Shown here: positions 24,388 through 36,769 of the stretch, in pieces | How the letters are laid out: the number at the start of each line of letters is the position of its first letter | Numbering within the stretch: position 1 is the stretch's first letter | Source of the DNA: Aporrectodea caliginosa | Taxonomy: Eukaryota; Annelida; Clitellata; Crassiclitellata; Lumbricidae | Assembly: GCA_020284085.1 (NCBI GenBank) | Contig: JACEVL010000271.1 | Location: 296,033 to 360,032 of the forward strand | DNA length: 64,000 nt | Reading direction: 5' to 3' | The notes under the pieces: generated by a model | The model's database searches: none | Told to the model about the DNA's origin: nothing | What the model saw: only the letters and a program-made list of their open reading frames with translations | Translations under genes and position numbers: made by a program

Positions 24388-25274
24388 GATTTTCCAATCG
24401 CCTTCTATTTTCAAATGAGAAGCTCTGTTTATATTCTGAAGAAGCATGGCCATGTTTTCATAAGTCTCTTTCAGCTGCACAGAATGCCCAACAGGCACTG
24501 ATGCATATCTCTTACCATTATGCAAGAGAACTGCTTTTAGGCTTCGCTTGGAAGAATCGATGAAAATTCTCCATTCACTTGCATTGTAAGTGACTCCCAA
24601 CTTTGTTATTTATCCAGGAATATCTTAGCAAAATACAAGAGATTCAATCTCTGAGAAATAGCATGTAAATTCTTCACGGTTTCTGTACCACGAGAATGGC
24701 GTGCTAGGTGCCAGCAAATTCTTGGCTCTCAAGCGTGATCCCAGAAGTTCTGCCGAAAATTTTGGCAGGTCTAAGTCTCGAATGAGATCATTTAGCTCTG
24801 CCAGAGAGAAAGTTTCAGCAATATCTGGATTGTCTGAAACATAGTTGTCTGTACCAGTGTCATCATCACTTTCTGAACTCGACTCACTTTCTGTCATACA
24901 GTCCGCAATATCCTTTGGTACTTGAACAGGAAGGCTGCAACCAGCATGGGGTACCGGACTCTAGGCCGATGGCAAATTTGGATAAGAAATTTCCTTTTTA
25001 TTCTTGTTATTGTAGCCTTTAGTATTTACCAAACAAAGTAGCAGTCATCAACATGATTTCTAGACTAGCACCAGACCATAGCAACTCCAAAGCTTAGTGA
25101 TTTCTTTACACCTTTGCTCCAGTTTCTTAGACGTGTCACACATGTCTTGCATACGACGTGAGGCGCCCATGATTTGTCTTGGTCTCCTAACTTCATACCA
25201 AAATAAGCTTTCTGCAAAAACCCGGTTCTGTTCTGTCTTGGTTTATGCAAAGTTTGGCTTCCACAGATGTAACA
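24388..25274 (-). pseudogene. Decayed repeat-associated protein gene, copy C
   Basis: Minus-strand counterpart of 22,294-23,180 with the same cysteine, acidic and SSKRSLKAVLLHNG blocks and the same stops. Almost identical to A', which supports a recent common origin of A' and C. Confidence 0.5.
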
Positions 25275-26431
25275 AAATGAATCAGGTGAACAGTATGGGA
25301 ATTGTAAAAAATAACTGGGGTTAGACGTTGATTTATGTGCAGTTTGGGTGTGAAATGTAGACTTTACTATGGGAGCCTAAGAAAGACTAGGGGTGTTGAC
25401 CCCCCCCAACTTGCGGCAATTTTTACCCTGCAGGTGAATTAACACAACGTCTTCTAAAGTAACCGCTTACAGATTCAGCCATGTTGATTATGATAATGGT
25501 GATTGTCAGGAAAACCCTACGTCATACCAAAAAACGGATATCATTTTCGAAATCAGCAGACTAAAATCTTTTAGAAAAATATGTTTTGGACCGAACATCA
25601 GAAATCATGCATAGTAGTGTTATTAACGTTCTATATCTGAGAAACTTAATACAATATTCCTGATAACATCGCCTATTAACTTCAACTCTGCAATTGCGCT
25701 TCGGAACTGTCCTAGAACCAATTCTTGATATAGATAAGAGGAAGAAGACGCTGATCATGTTCGTCATGCCACAGCGTCGTCAAGCAACAACGATGCCTTT
25801 CAGCTTCTTGTCTAAGAACTTACAGAGCCACTGTAATAATAATCAAAACATCAGTCGATGGTAGAAATATTCTTTGACACAATATAGAATTTACATAGAA
25901 TCAAAATAATAAATTAATTAATCTTCATAATAAGTTTTTTTTAATCTAAACATGTTGGAAAAGAGAAACACTTGACTCCGTTTAAAATCTAATAATCAGT
26001 AGTTGGACAACTTCACCAGAATCTTTAAAGGCTCATATCCTAAGAAAAAGCGTCCTGTAGGCCTAAATATCAGAAACAGAACGATTTACTTTAATGTATT
26101 AACAAGAAATTGGGTAATTCTTTTTTACCAGACACCAAAATTTATCCAACTTCTTTATGTGTATTTTGCAAATCTGCAATTGTAAAGTGATTGTCTGGTT
26201 GCAAAATAAATGATTGATTTGATTTGATTTATATGTTCAATTTAAAATGGAAGATTGATGAAAATAATTCTCTGCTCAAGTAGAAGTGAAAAGACAATAA
26301 TTTTAATAAATTTTGGTGGTTGCATAAGAAAACAAGTATTAGCAAATGAAGATCATAAACACAAATGCAAATTTACCTTAATTTTAAATTTAAAGATGTA
26401 ATTCTCTTAAGTTATTGTCTTAAGCACCGAA

Positions 26432-27316
26432 TTATTTAAAATTGAAAATCAAAATCCGTCGCTTGCTCGGATCGTTGTTAGCCACAAAGAATCGACCTTT
26501 TTTCTCATCCAGAAGAATCCTCGATGGATATTGTAGTCCGTGTTTTCCATCTTTTGAGAGAATTTCTCTCCTAAATTCCAAATCTTGATCCAGTAAAAGA
26601 ATTCGATGGTTTGACTTATCAACGACCATCACGAATCCATTTCCATCGACGGACAAATGAACTGGATGATTCATTTGTCCAATGGTAGATCCGTGTTTTC
26701 CACCGAATGACTTTTTAAGTTTTCCATCTACATCCACTATGCAAACTCTATCCAGACCACCATCACCATGACTGACCATGAAATGACCATTGGCCAGTTT
26801 AATGGCATGCCATGGACGACGAATACCAGCGTCTGACAATAGATTGATTTCACGGAGCAATTGTCCATCTGGCGAATATTCGTTTAACTTATATTTAAAA
26901 AAACAGCTAAGATGACATTCGATTCGTCTGTAACAGATAGACCCCATCCATAATCTTCTCCTGTTGACCATTTCTTTATTAAATTTCCATTTGGATCAAC
27001 TCTGAAGATTGCATTCGTGAAACTTAAACGGCCTTTTGTAATCGATGATGTAGAGACATTTATTTCTGTCGCAGGATCCTATGTCGAGTGGATCAATTAA
27101 TTCCTTCAAATTCCATCGACGTTTGAAGTTTAATTTACGTTTATTGTAAACTTCAACATCTGAATTCCTTTCACTCAAAACAAACAATTCTTTGTCTAAG
27201 ATCGTCAATCCCCGAATTTGTTTCGTGTCTTTTTCCTCAGCTTTTGTTCTGATCGTCTTCACTAAAACTGGATCCGATTTGTATCGAAGTTCGTCTGAAA
27301 GTAGAAATAGATCCAT
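26432..27316 (-). pseudogene. NHL-repeat exon, frameshifted, copy C
   Basis: Minus-strand mirror of the B exon with the same 2-nt deletion after FHE and the same seven-T run. C-terminal blades NHPVHLSVDG and SRILLDEKKGRFFVAN are complete to the NFK stop. A RING pseudogene lies 8.7 kb upstream on the same strand (36,046-36,392), the order expected for a TRIM-NHL gene, but both parts are broken. Confidence 0.78.
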
Positions 27317-27966
27317 TAAAACTCTATTTAATATTTGGATTTGGGACTATTGCATAATTGTAAACAAATATAAATTGGAACGTGAGTACTAATGCATGCG
27401 GCAACGACGATGAACGTAATGATAATACGTGGACGATATCAAGACCGAGACAAATTGAGGCCAACAGAATGATACAGGCGCAGAAATGGTCAGTGAAAAG
27501 TAGAGTGACAAACAGGCACGGGCGGATGAACATAGACAGTCGCACAGGAAAGGGAAAGGTAAAGATAGAGTAAGAAATATGAGGTGCATGAAGTGTAGAT
27601 TTATCAATAGAGTATGAAAAGCCGTGTCCTCGAAAGTGAATTGCTGCCATCAGTGGTGAAGGTCTTGGCTGAAGTACCACCTAGGGCGCTACGCGAGCGA
27701 GGTGGACAGGCTCAGCAGAAACTCTGAAAAAGCTGGCAAACGTGGGCGGCATCGCCGCCTCTGATACCACAAGATAGTGGATATCAAAGCCAGTCCTAAG
27801 CCTGGAACTCTCTTTAAGGGAGAAGTGCGAAGGTCGAACGGATGGGTGTAGATACTCCGTTCGTAAAGAAAAATACGTATGAAATCCAATGCAAGCATTG
27901 GACGGGCCTCGGCCCATGGATCCGATGCAAGCTTTGGACACCTACGGGCCTTCGGCCCATGGATCC

Positions 27967-28112
<146 letters not shown>

Positions 28113-28544
28113 GAAATGAATATATTTCGATTCCTCATAAACAATTATAGTCTATATGCATTTCAACGCTGAACCCGATGCTACCTAATGTCAACTATTT
28201 TTTTAGCATCGGTGCATTTTGTTTCTAAACTTGAATCGAATGACCGGCGCTCAGTACAGATAAACCTAGTCAGAAAATTGTAATGTAGCCTACTAGTAAT
28301 TCTTCACCTGCAATGAGGGTTACAAGACATTTTTATTTCGATGTCTCAAGATTCCTTAAGATGTTAAAAGATGCCTTAAGATGACATAAGGTGCCATGGA
28401 ATGTCTTTTCTGCCGTAAGAAGTCGCTGTCGCTAAACTCTTGGAATCCACAATTTGTTTAAATGCGCAATTAGAAAATGTTAAGTGTTTTGTTGCAAATG
28501 TCGGATTAAAAATAATTATCTGAGAAAGTGCAGCTATCAAAATC

Positions 28545-30136
28545 GGTACCCCGTCAGAACGGCCCAGGACAAATCGGCCCCGACAAAACGGCCCCGACAA
28601 ATGGGCCCCGACAAAACGGCCCCGACAAATGGGCCCCGACAAAACGGCCCCGACAAAACGGCCCCGTCAAAACGGCCCTCGTCAAAATGGCCTCAACAAA
28701 ACAGCCCCGTCATTTCGGCCTCTGTCATAACGACCCCCGTGACCCGTCATATCGACCACCGTCATATCTGCCCCCGTCAAACCGGCCACAGTCATATCGA
28801 CCCCAGTCACATCGGCCCATCACAAAATATCTCATGTTCCAAATACTTTTAAGTTGGTTTGATGAAAAGAATTCTTTGCGTAAATAGAACTCGAATTGGT
28901 AAAATCGTAGTTTACGTTGCCAAATTACTTATGTGGTCAGTTTAAAATGGAAGTTGGATTTATGAAAAACTAGCATTTTTTACCCGGCGTTCGCCCGGGT
29001 TTCCCCAGGCGTAATTTTTAACGGCTGCAAATAAAGGCTACTTACTTACTATATTTGCTGATGGGCTTCAAATATTTAAAAAAATGTCCATATATCTGAA
29101 TGGAAACGATATTTAGAGGTGAACATAGTTGCTTTGCCCGTGTACTGCACGGGTTATCTCTACCTTATAATTATAGGCAATATTATTTGTTCCCCGTACT
29201 ACACGGGTTATCTCTACCTGAAATAGGCATATTATTTGTTCCCCGTACTACACGGGTTATTTCTAAATTATAATACGCTTTTTATTTTCCGTTAGCCAGC
29301 GTGACGTAAGATTGCATATTTAGCCGCGTGACGTAATTTAATATTGCATATTTAGTGACGTGGACAAATGGGCATGCTATAGCCAGTATTATAAGATAGC
29401 CTCGCCGAAACAGTTGTAAATTTAAAATGTCCATATATCGGCGTTTAAATAAAATTGCTAGCTGAAAATAGTCGCGTTGAATTAGACGTTGCGTAATAAT
29501 GTTTTGTAAATTTTTTTCAAATCGCGAAACCGTTCCGTTTCGGAGCCTTTAGCCGGACAACCAAACATACATACATACATACGGAAGGACATCGTAAACA
29601 GACTAAGAATTATAATATAAGATAATTCGTTGCGTAAATAGAAGTTGGCTCTATGATAGTTGTCATTGAAAGCATTTAAATAATTAAATACGCCAACCAG
29701 TTAGCATTAGCCGATGGTCCCCGCAGTCCATTGCCCAGCTGAAAAGTCGCTTGAGGCCTCATTTCAACATAGTTTGTCAGCGTAAGCTTAAAAGTACTGG
29801 CAACATTGGATATTTTGTATGGGGCCGATAGGCTATGACTGGGGCCGATATGACTGGGGCCGATATGACGGGGGCCGATATGACGGGGGGCTCATTTCAA
29901 CATAGTTTGTCAGCGTAAGCTTAAAAGTACTGGCAACATTGGATATTTTGTATGGGGCCGATATGACTGGGACCGATATGACTGGGGCCGATATGACGGG
30001 GGCCGATATGACGGGGGGCGATTTCACGGGGGCCGATTTGACTGGACTGTTTTGTCGAGGCCATTTTGACGGGGGTCGTTTTGTCGGGGCCGCTTTGTCG
30101 GGGCCGATTTGTCCTGGGCCGTTCTGACGGGTCACC
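28545..30136 (+). mobile_element. Minisatellite-TIR foldback transposon, copy C
   Basis: 1,592 bp with ATCAAAATC duplications at 28,536-28,544 and 30,137-30,145. Left end GGTACCCCGTCAGAACGGCC; right end, read inward, GGTGACCCGTCAGAACGGCC. Fifteen-bp repeats of GGCCCCGACAAA(A/T) type, changing inward to GGCCCCGTCATATCG. Same position in all three units, so it inserted before amplification. Confidence 0.85.
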
Positions 30137-30353
30137 ATCAAAATCTGCAGACAACCGGCTCTTAGACAAATATTCAACCTTTATTGTTAGATGAGTAATT
30201 AGTCTTCTACCTTTTAATCGACGCCTTTCTTTAATTTGTTTACAAAGTTGTTCGTTTTCTTCCATCCATGCTTTTTGCTGTTGTTCATGTTTGTGTTCGA
30301 TGCTCAAAATCTTCTCTTTGTTATCTATGACAAGAGCAGCAATCATGCATGTC
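30137..30353 (-). pseudogene. Second coiled-coil exon, copy C
   Basis: Minus strand with the Trp codon intact (KAWMEEN) but without the AG acceptor found in D, and fused to transposon sequence at its 3' end. Confidence 0.55.
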
Positions 30354-30640
30354 AATTTTATATTCAAATTCAATGTGAATCACAAACTTTAGTTAATAAA
30401 GCATTTTAGATCAGAAAAACAACACACCAGCCCAAGTGACTGAGACTAAATTTACCCTCTTGATTACAAGTCAACACCTCGTCGACTTACATCCGATCGT
30501 GACATCCATAAATTTATTGAGAAGTCGTTATTTTTGCGGGTCCTTGCCAGTGCTGACTCTCCTACTCATCTGGGGGGGGTCTATCGTGTAGTGGTAACAT
30601 CACTGGCGGGAAGTCAGGATCGGTAGGGAAGCCTTGCATC

Positions 30641-30842
<202 letters not shown>

Positions 30843-31099
30843 GAGCTGTATTCGACTGACTGGCCAAATTGACTCTAACATTATTTAGAATGACGCAAGG
30901 AGCGCCTCTGAGTTGGAATCTTGAACGGGCGTTATATAAATGTTTGGAATGTTTGGAATGAATGAATTTTGTTTCTTGACGTTATTGAAAGCGTAGAGAA
31001 GATCAGAATAGTTTGCAGGACCTTGGTGGACCCTTTAAAACTGCGCTATATTATATTAATTGTCTTCATACATACAGATGCAAAGACATACACGCATAC

Positions 31100-31854
31100 C
31101 TGTTTTCGTTGTCTCTAGTTCTTTCCTGAGTTTCTGGACGTTGGCTTCTAATGTCGTCACTGTCGCTTTATATGTGTTCAATTCTTCAACTAATTTGCGA
31201 TTGTTGGTCTGACGTGAATTGTTGGTCGTTTGCTCTGCTTTAAGTTCCTGCTTTAATTTGTAATTGTTGGTTTGAAGTAAATTGTTGGTCGTTTTCTCTG
31301 TATCAAGTTCCTGCTTTAATTTGTCGTTGTTGGTTTGAAGTGAATTGTTGGTCGTTTTCTCTGTTTTAAGTTCCTGCTTTAGTTTGTCGTTGTTGGCCTG
31401 AAGTGAATTGTTGGTCATTTTCTCTGCTTTAACTTCCTGCTTTAGTTTGTCATTGTTGGTTTGAAGTGAATTGTTGGTCGTTTTCTCTGCTTTAAGTTCC
31501 TGCTTTAGTTTGTCGTTGTTGGTTTGAAGTGAATTGTTGGTCGTTTTTCTGCATTGAGTTCCTGCTTTAGTTTGTCGTTGTTGGTCTGAAGCGCGTTGTT
31601 TGCGATTTTATTTTTGCCCAACTCTTGTTTTAGTCTTACTATATTAGCTTCCGCATTACTCAGTTCTTCTTTCAAAGTCTTATTAACCTGTACTTCCTTG
31701 AATGCATTAATTCTCAGCTGTTCATTTGCAAACAGCAAACTCTCTTTCTCAGTCCTTTCCATTTCGATTTCCATTCTCAGGAGATCATTTTCGTTAGTTT
31801 TTTCTCCTAATAGACTTTGTTTACTTCTTTTCTGTGGCTTCGGGTCACCTTCAT
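31100..31854 (-). pseudogene. Coiled-coil exon with 63-bp coding repeats, copy C
   Basis: 755 bp on the minus strand, same splice signals and same one-base lesion as A and B. Seven 21-residue repeats starting LQTNNDKLKQEL. Nearly identical to B. Confidence 0.75.
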
Positions 31855-32332
31855 CTGAATAAAAGTGACAAATGTTTATAGAAAAGTTAATATTCGTTTA
31901 TTTTCCCGACTACTGTGACACACGCACTTATCAGAGAGCTAAAATTGTAATTGCAATTGTAAATATGATGATTTATAAAACATCGACTTCTGCGATAATT
32001 GTCTACTGGCAACGTAAATTCTAATCAGTTTTGTATGCGAGACATAAAATTTGGAGACCGAGACCGAGACAGTGGGGAACTAGACCTAGACCGAGATACA
32101 AGGTCCAAGACAGTTCAAAACCGAGTCACTCACGCTTTTCGGCATTTAGTCCACAGGGTGGCACTGATTACAGAATAAACAATAAAAACAACTTGGACCC
32201 AAATCCCAAAAACAATTGTTGTCTCAATTGTAGGCCGATCACCTGAATAGTATAAAGAAATTAAATATTTCAGGCATTCTAAGATCTTCTAAGCGATTCA
32301 GGCCATACAGGTTGAGAGACGACTAGATTTGT

Positions 32333-32593
32333 TTAAATCGTTTCGCGTATGGTAGCTTTACACCAGCGGCAAATGGCACACCATTTCTTTTGTTTATTCA
32401 TGACTTTAAATTGCTTGAATGCAAATTTGTCTATTTCAGGTTCTTCATGAGACATTTTATGATTTTGTCCGGATAGAAATCGACGTAAAGTAGCAATATC
32501 TGTTAAGCTAGTGTTAACAAGAAAGACTGCTTTCCAAACTTCCGGTGTGGTTAGCACCTCCGTCTTATTAGTTATTACATCGGCACAGGGCAA
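32333..32593 (-). CDS. Short conserved ORF, hypothetical, copy C
   Basis: 86 codons, same as copy A (MPCADVITNKTEVL at the start, ending TIRETI). Function unknown; coding status doubtful because B and D do not share the full frame. Confidence 0.3.
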   Translation of the reverse strand: MPCADVITNKTEVLTTPEVWKAVFLVNTSLTDIATLRRFLSGQNHKMSHEEPEIDKFAFKQFKVMNKQKKWCAICRWCKATIRETI

Positions 32594-34314
32594 TTTTTTA
32601 GCGCAAGAAGTTCAGAACTAAAGAGAGTTTGTGCAAGAACTATTGAGACCGCTTCTAGAAAAGAACAAGACTTTCGCTTCAAGACAGTTTCAAAAAAGTC
32701 AAGAAATGACCGCGAGAGCGATACTGAGACACTAGAGTTACTAGTTATCAATATGCAAATGCTGGCTTAATTTCATACTACAATTACTGGCTTATTTTCA
32801 TACTACAATTACTGGCTTAATTTTGCAATGCCGGTATAAGAATAATCTAGTCCAAGTACAGGTCAAAGGTCAAACGACCGCCTCAGGCAAAACAGACAGC
32901 CATTAAAGCTGCGCAAAGGTCTTTTCAATGGTTGCCCTTCTTAGAGGGGGCGTACGTGTGCCTACCCCTCCCCTCCATTCTTCTTTCACTCTGCACGCCT
33001 TAGCAAAGCTCATTGAATATTCATTATTTGCACGCTGTGCATTCTATTTGGGCCTTTCACACGCATATGCGTGCAGCCAATTTTTATACAAGCAAGATAC
33101 CAATTCTTGCATGTAGCACTCAATTTTTACTCACTAGCCGTCATCTACCGCCCATACTCATCATCCATCTTTGCTCATGCATTGCAAGGCGCCCATTTTT
33201 GCATCTTTTCATACTACAATCAAGCTGCCATTGTTTTGGCCATTTTCACATAGCTCACATTTAAGCTTGGAGTCCAACACGGCTAGGCTTTGCTCTCGTA
33301 GCTGCACTTGCATTCTTTTACATGTGCATTGTTTGGCATATAGCAATTTACACTTAGGTCAACTTTAATGGTAGAGGCCATTACACGCAAGCATTCAATT
33401 ATTTTGGACCATACAACCATTTTCTCTTAGGCACGCACACATTTTAGGCTCAAGCCTACAACTACAAACCTTGCAACTCCATCTTCGTCACCCAGCAAGG
33501 CGCGCAAGCACTTAGTGTGGAAGCCAAGGCAACCAGTGTTTGCGCTTGCATGCCATTACAGCTCTTGCCTGACCATTTTAGCGTTGAATATTTAGTACTT
33601 GCAGCCTCTTTTGAGGCAGAAACGCATTTTACATTTAAGCGGCTATTCTTTGAGCTCGCCTTGTTTTTCAAGGCTGACTAAGACCAATTTATTATTCAGT
33701 AGGTACAAATTGCGATGGTTTTGTGCGCTTGCATTGAATTAGAGCTAAAACCTTTTACTCTTAGGCAGCAAGACATTCTTTGGGCTTGCCTCGTTTTACA
33801 AGGGTGACCAAAGCGGCAAGCCCATTGAATATTCATTTGCCTTATGCCCTTTTACACTTGCACAGAGCTCTTGGCTTGCAACTGCTCACACATTCATCGC
33901 TTAAAGTGAATTTAGCATCCGTCTTTACACTAAAAATATCACTATAGACGGAGAAGCTTAGCTGACTTTGCATTTTTGAAAGACGGCTCGTCCTCTTTCA
34001 TTACTTGCTTGACAGACATATAAATTTTAATACTAAGTTGCACTCTTCATCAGCCCTTTTTGCTCACTAGAAATGTCTGTACACCTCAAACGCGTGGCGT
34101 TTTTCGCATATTGCTAGTTATAGTTCAAATTAGAGAATAATAGACGTATGAATTTTTTCCGATCTGGCAGCTTTACCATGTGAAGGAGCATGTTTAGTAG
34201 ACATTTAATCTTTTAATGCTAAGCAGCAGTCTTCATCAACCTTTTTGCTCACTAGACTGAGCGAAACTTACATCCTTTTTACTGTATGATGACTAAAATT
34301 GTAAACTTCAGAGA

Positions 34315-34825
34315 GATGCTAAGAAGCAGAGAGGTGTAGAGGGGCAGAGAGATGCTAAGAAGCAGAGATGCTAAGAAGCAGAGAGGTGTAGAGAGGCAGA
34401 GAGAGGCTAAGAAGCAGGGAGGCAAGCGAGAGGCTAAGAAGCAGAGAGGTATAGAGGCATAGAAAGACTAAGTAGAGAGGCGTAGAGAGAGCGAGAAAGG
34501 CTAAGAAGCTGAGATGCAGAGAGGTGTAGAGAGGCAGAGAGATGCTAAGAAGCACATAGGCAGAGCGTGGCTAAGAAGCAGAGAGGTAGAGAGAAGCTAA
34601 GAAGCAGAGAGGAGCAGAGAGGCAGAGAAATGCTGAGAAGCAGAGAGAGGCTGAGAAGCAGAGAGGTAGAGAGAAGCTAAGACGCAGAGAGGTGTAGAGA
34701 GGCAGAGAGATGCTAAGAAACAGAGAGGAGTAGAGAGGCAGAGAGATGCTAAGAAGCAGAGAGAGGCTGAGAAGCAGAGAGGTGTAGAGAGGCAGAGAGA
34801 GGCTTAGAAGCAGAGAGGTAGAGAA
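34315..34825 (+). repeat. GA-rich minisatellite
   Basis: Irregular tandem array of 18-37 bp units built from GAGGCAGAGAGATGCTAAGA and shorter forms. It starts about 90 bp beyond the end of copy C. Long minus-strand frames (Leu/Ser-rich) are by-products. Confidence 0.9.
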
Positions 34826-35100
34826 GTGTTTTTGGGCGATGGACTTAGCGGTTGTGAGGCTGTGAAAGTGATGGAGATGTTGAGATGCGTTTTTGGGAGA
34901 GGGGCTTAGCGGTTACAAGAGTGAGAATGTGATAGATATGGAGAGAAGCATTTTGGGTGAGGAGGGGTCTTAGCGGTTGCGAAGATGGGAAAGAGAGCGA
35001 GAGAGAGAGAGAGAGCGTTAGAAAGAGAGAGATGAAGCGAAGAATTTTGTGAGAGGGGCCGTGGAGGGTAGGAGGGTGAGAGAGAGAGAGACTTACTCTC
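34826..35100 (+). repeat. Three ~62-bp repeats and GA tract
   Basis: CTTAGCGGTT recurs at 34,844, 34,905 and 34,969 within imperfect ~62-bp units that share TTTTGGG and GAGATG words. A (GA)n tract follows. Confidence 0.75.
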
Positions 35101-36000
35101 TGTAATTGTCAATTTTAATCGCCCCGAATAAGAGCCGAATCATTATTTTCGCTTGGCGAGAAGAGCATTAACTAGTTTTTGGACAGAGAGCGAGAGAGAC
35201 GTGTAAAATGTTGGTGTTTAACAGCTGAATTTTTAATAGTGTTTAGCGGAAGAGAGGGGTAATATGAAACCAAAATCTTTAAAGTCAATGCAAGGAAGGT
35301 TAGAAAACCGAGTCGTTTGGTCGTTTCACCAAACGGCGAACCCATGATGTATACACAGCGGTAAGTAAGTATGAAAATGCAAATCTTATACAGTTGATGA
35401 GTTGTGTAGAGTCTGCGTCGTGGCCAGGAATGAATGAAGTAGCATCACGCGTTTCGATGGAAATGCTTAAACTTCTATTCGCAAGATGCCACTTTAGAAG
35501 TTATCGCAAATTTTTAAGGTGTAAGAACTCGTTACAACACGTGAAAAATGTAGAACACGAAATCATTGTGATATTTGTAAGCTTGGCTGACAGTACAAGA
35601 CTTTGTCGTATTTTCAGTCACTTTTTCATGTTGCCATACCACGAGAGCTCAGTTGAATGAGGGAGGGGTTTTCCCCCTAGCCCGCCCGCCTACCCTATAC
35701 GCTATAGACCAAAGTGGCAGTGCCACTTTGACACAGGCATTATAAAATTTTAAAAACAGCAGGTTTACGCTCTGTAGAAGACGGAATCATCACACTGAAA
35801 TGCATGTCGCCATAAACATGTGCTTAAATTAATCAGTTAATATTTTTCCGATTATAGGATTGAGATGTAAGCTGGCTCGAATGAAGGCATGAAATTCCAA
35901 GTTTTGTCGGCCATTGCCTGAAATTGTGGGCGTGTTTCTTTTCAGCTGCAGCTGCTGCCACTGCCGAACGTCATACTTTGAATCTAAGAGAGAGAGAATT
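35101..36000. other. No recognisable gene
   Basis: An 88-codon open frame at 35,394-35,660 shows no domain. A perfect 9-bp hairpin (AAAGTGGCA, one base, TGCCACTTT) lies at 35,711-35,729. Confidence 0.4.
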
Positions 36001-36045
36001 AAGGTCGCCTTGGTGGCTTTCCATGCATGTCATTGCCACAACTCT

Positions 36046-36392
36046 GAGAACTTTCCTCCAAACACACAGAGCATAAGGCTTTCTTTAAAGCAGACGGGTT
36101 TGAAACCTTTGACACTTGAATCAGTCTCTTGATGAAGAAATTTTTAGGCAGTCCACGAAACCCTTCACTAGGAATCTTAAATTGTCGCCTACAAAGTGGG
36201 CAAGGCATCTCATCTCCAGGACCTTTGTTGGTTTTAAGCCCAGTTTCTTGGAGACATTTCATGCAGAATGTATGATTGCATGGCAATGCCTTCGGGTTGG
36301 TGTAGACTTCGGTGCATATACAACACGTAGTCATATCCTCGAGCTCTTCCCTGTTAATTAATACCACTACTAATGGACTCTGTAGAAGCCAT
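36046..36392 (-). pseudogene. TRIM-type RING exon, truncated pseudogene
   Basis: The minus strand starts at ATG 36,392 (MASTES) and carries a full C3HC4 RING: TTCCICTEVYTNPKALPCNH, then TFCMKCL and MPCPLCRR. It ends in the first B-box at SVCLEES, after which the sequence is unrelated. A 4-bp duplication turns ATTAACAGG (the 49-kb paralogue) into ATTAATTAACAGG, giving a TAA stop and a frameshift before the RING. Translation from a later start would give an isolated RING. RING domains act as E3 ubiquitin ligases; this one is unlikely to be a functional TRIM. Confidence 0.8.
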
Positions 36393-36394
36393 CT

Positions 36395-36730
36395 TATTCT
36401 CTAATTCTAGAAATCTACAACACCTTCGGTTTCACTATTGAGATTACTGCGTCATTTTTGCCGTGCACAGGTAGACGTGTCCTTTCACTTTAGCCCTGGC
36501 TTATAAGAGTAGTTTTGCTCGAGTGAACATAGAAAAATCTCTAACAAAATACCTGAACGCAGCTGTAGTCTCTATATTGTTATGGTAGCAACTTACTGTC
36601 AGAACATATTCGTTATATTCAGAGTTACGGGTTGAAATGTTGATATTCTGTTAACTGCCTCGCTCGATTGACCGTCGATACCTGCCCTTGGTGATAAGCA
36701 AACACTAGCAATTAAGCCTACTATTTATTT
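36395..36730 (-). promoter_or_regulatory. Upstream region shared by two TRIM exons
   Basis: Read in reverse, this aligns with 48,745-49,100, upstream of the intact TRIM exon. Shared words include GCTGCGTTCAGGTATTTTGT, TCTTATAAG and GTGAAACCGAA.GTGTTGTAG. The duplication therefore included the presumed promoter and 5' leader. No specific factor site is claimed. Confidence 0.55.
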
Positions 36731-36769
36731 AGCTCAATTAATTCAGACATAAAGATCAGTTACATACAA

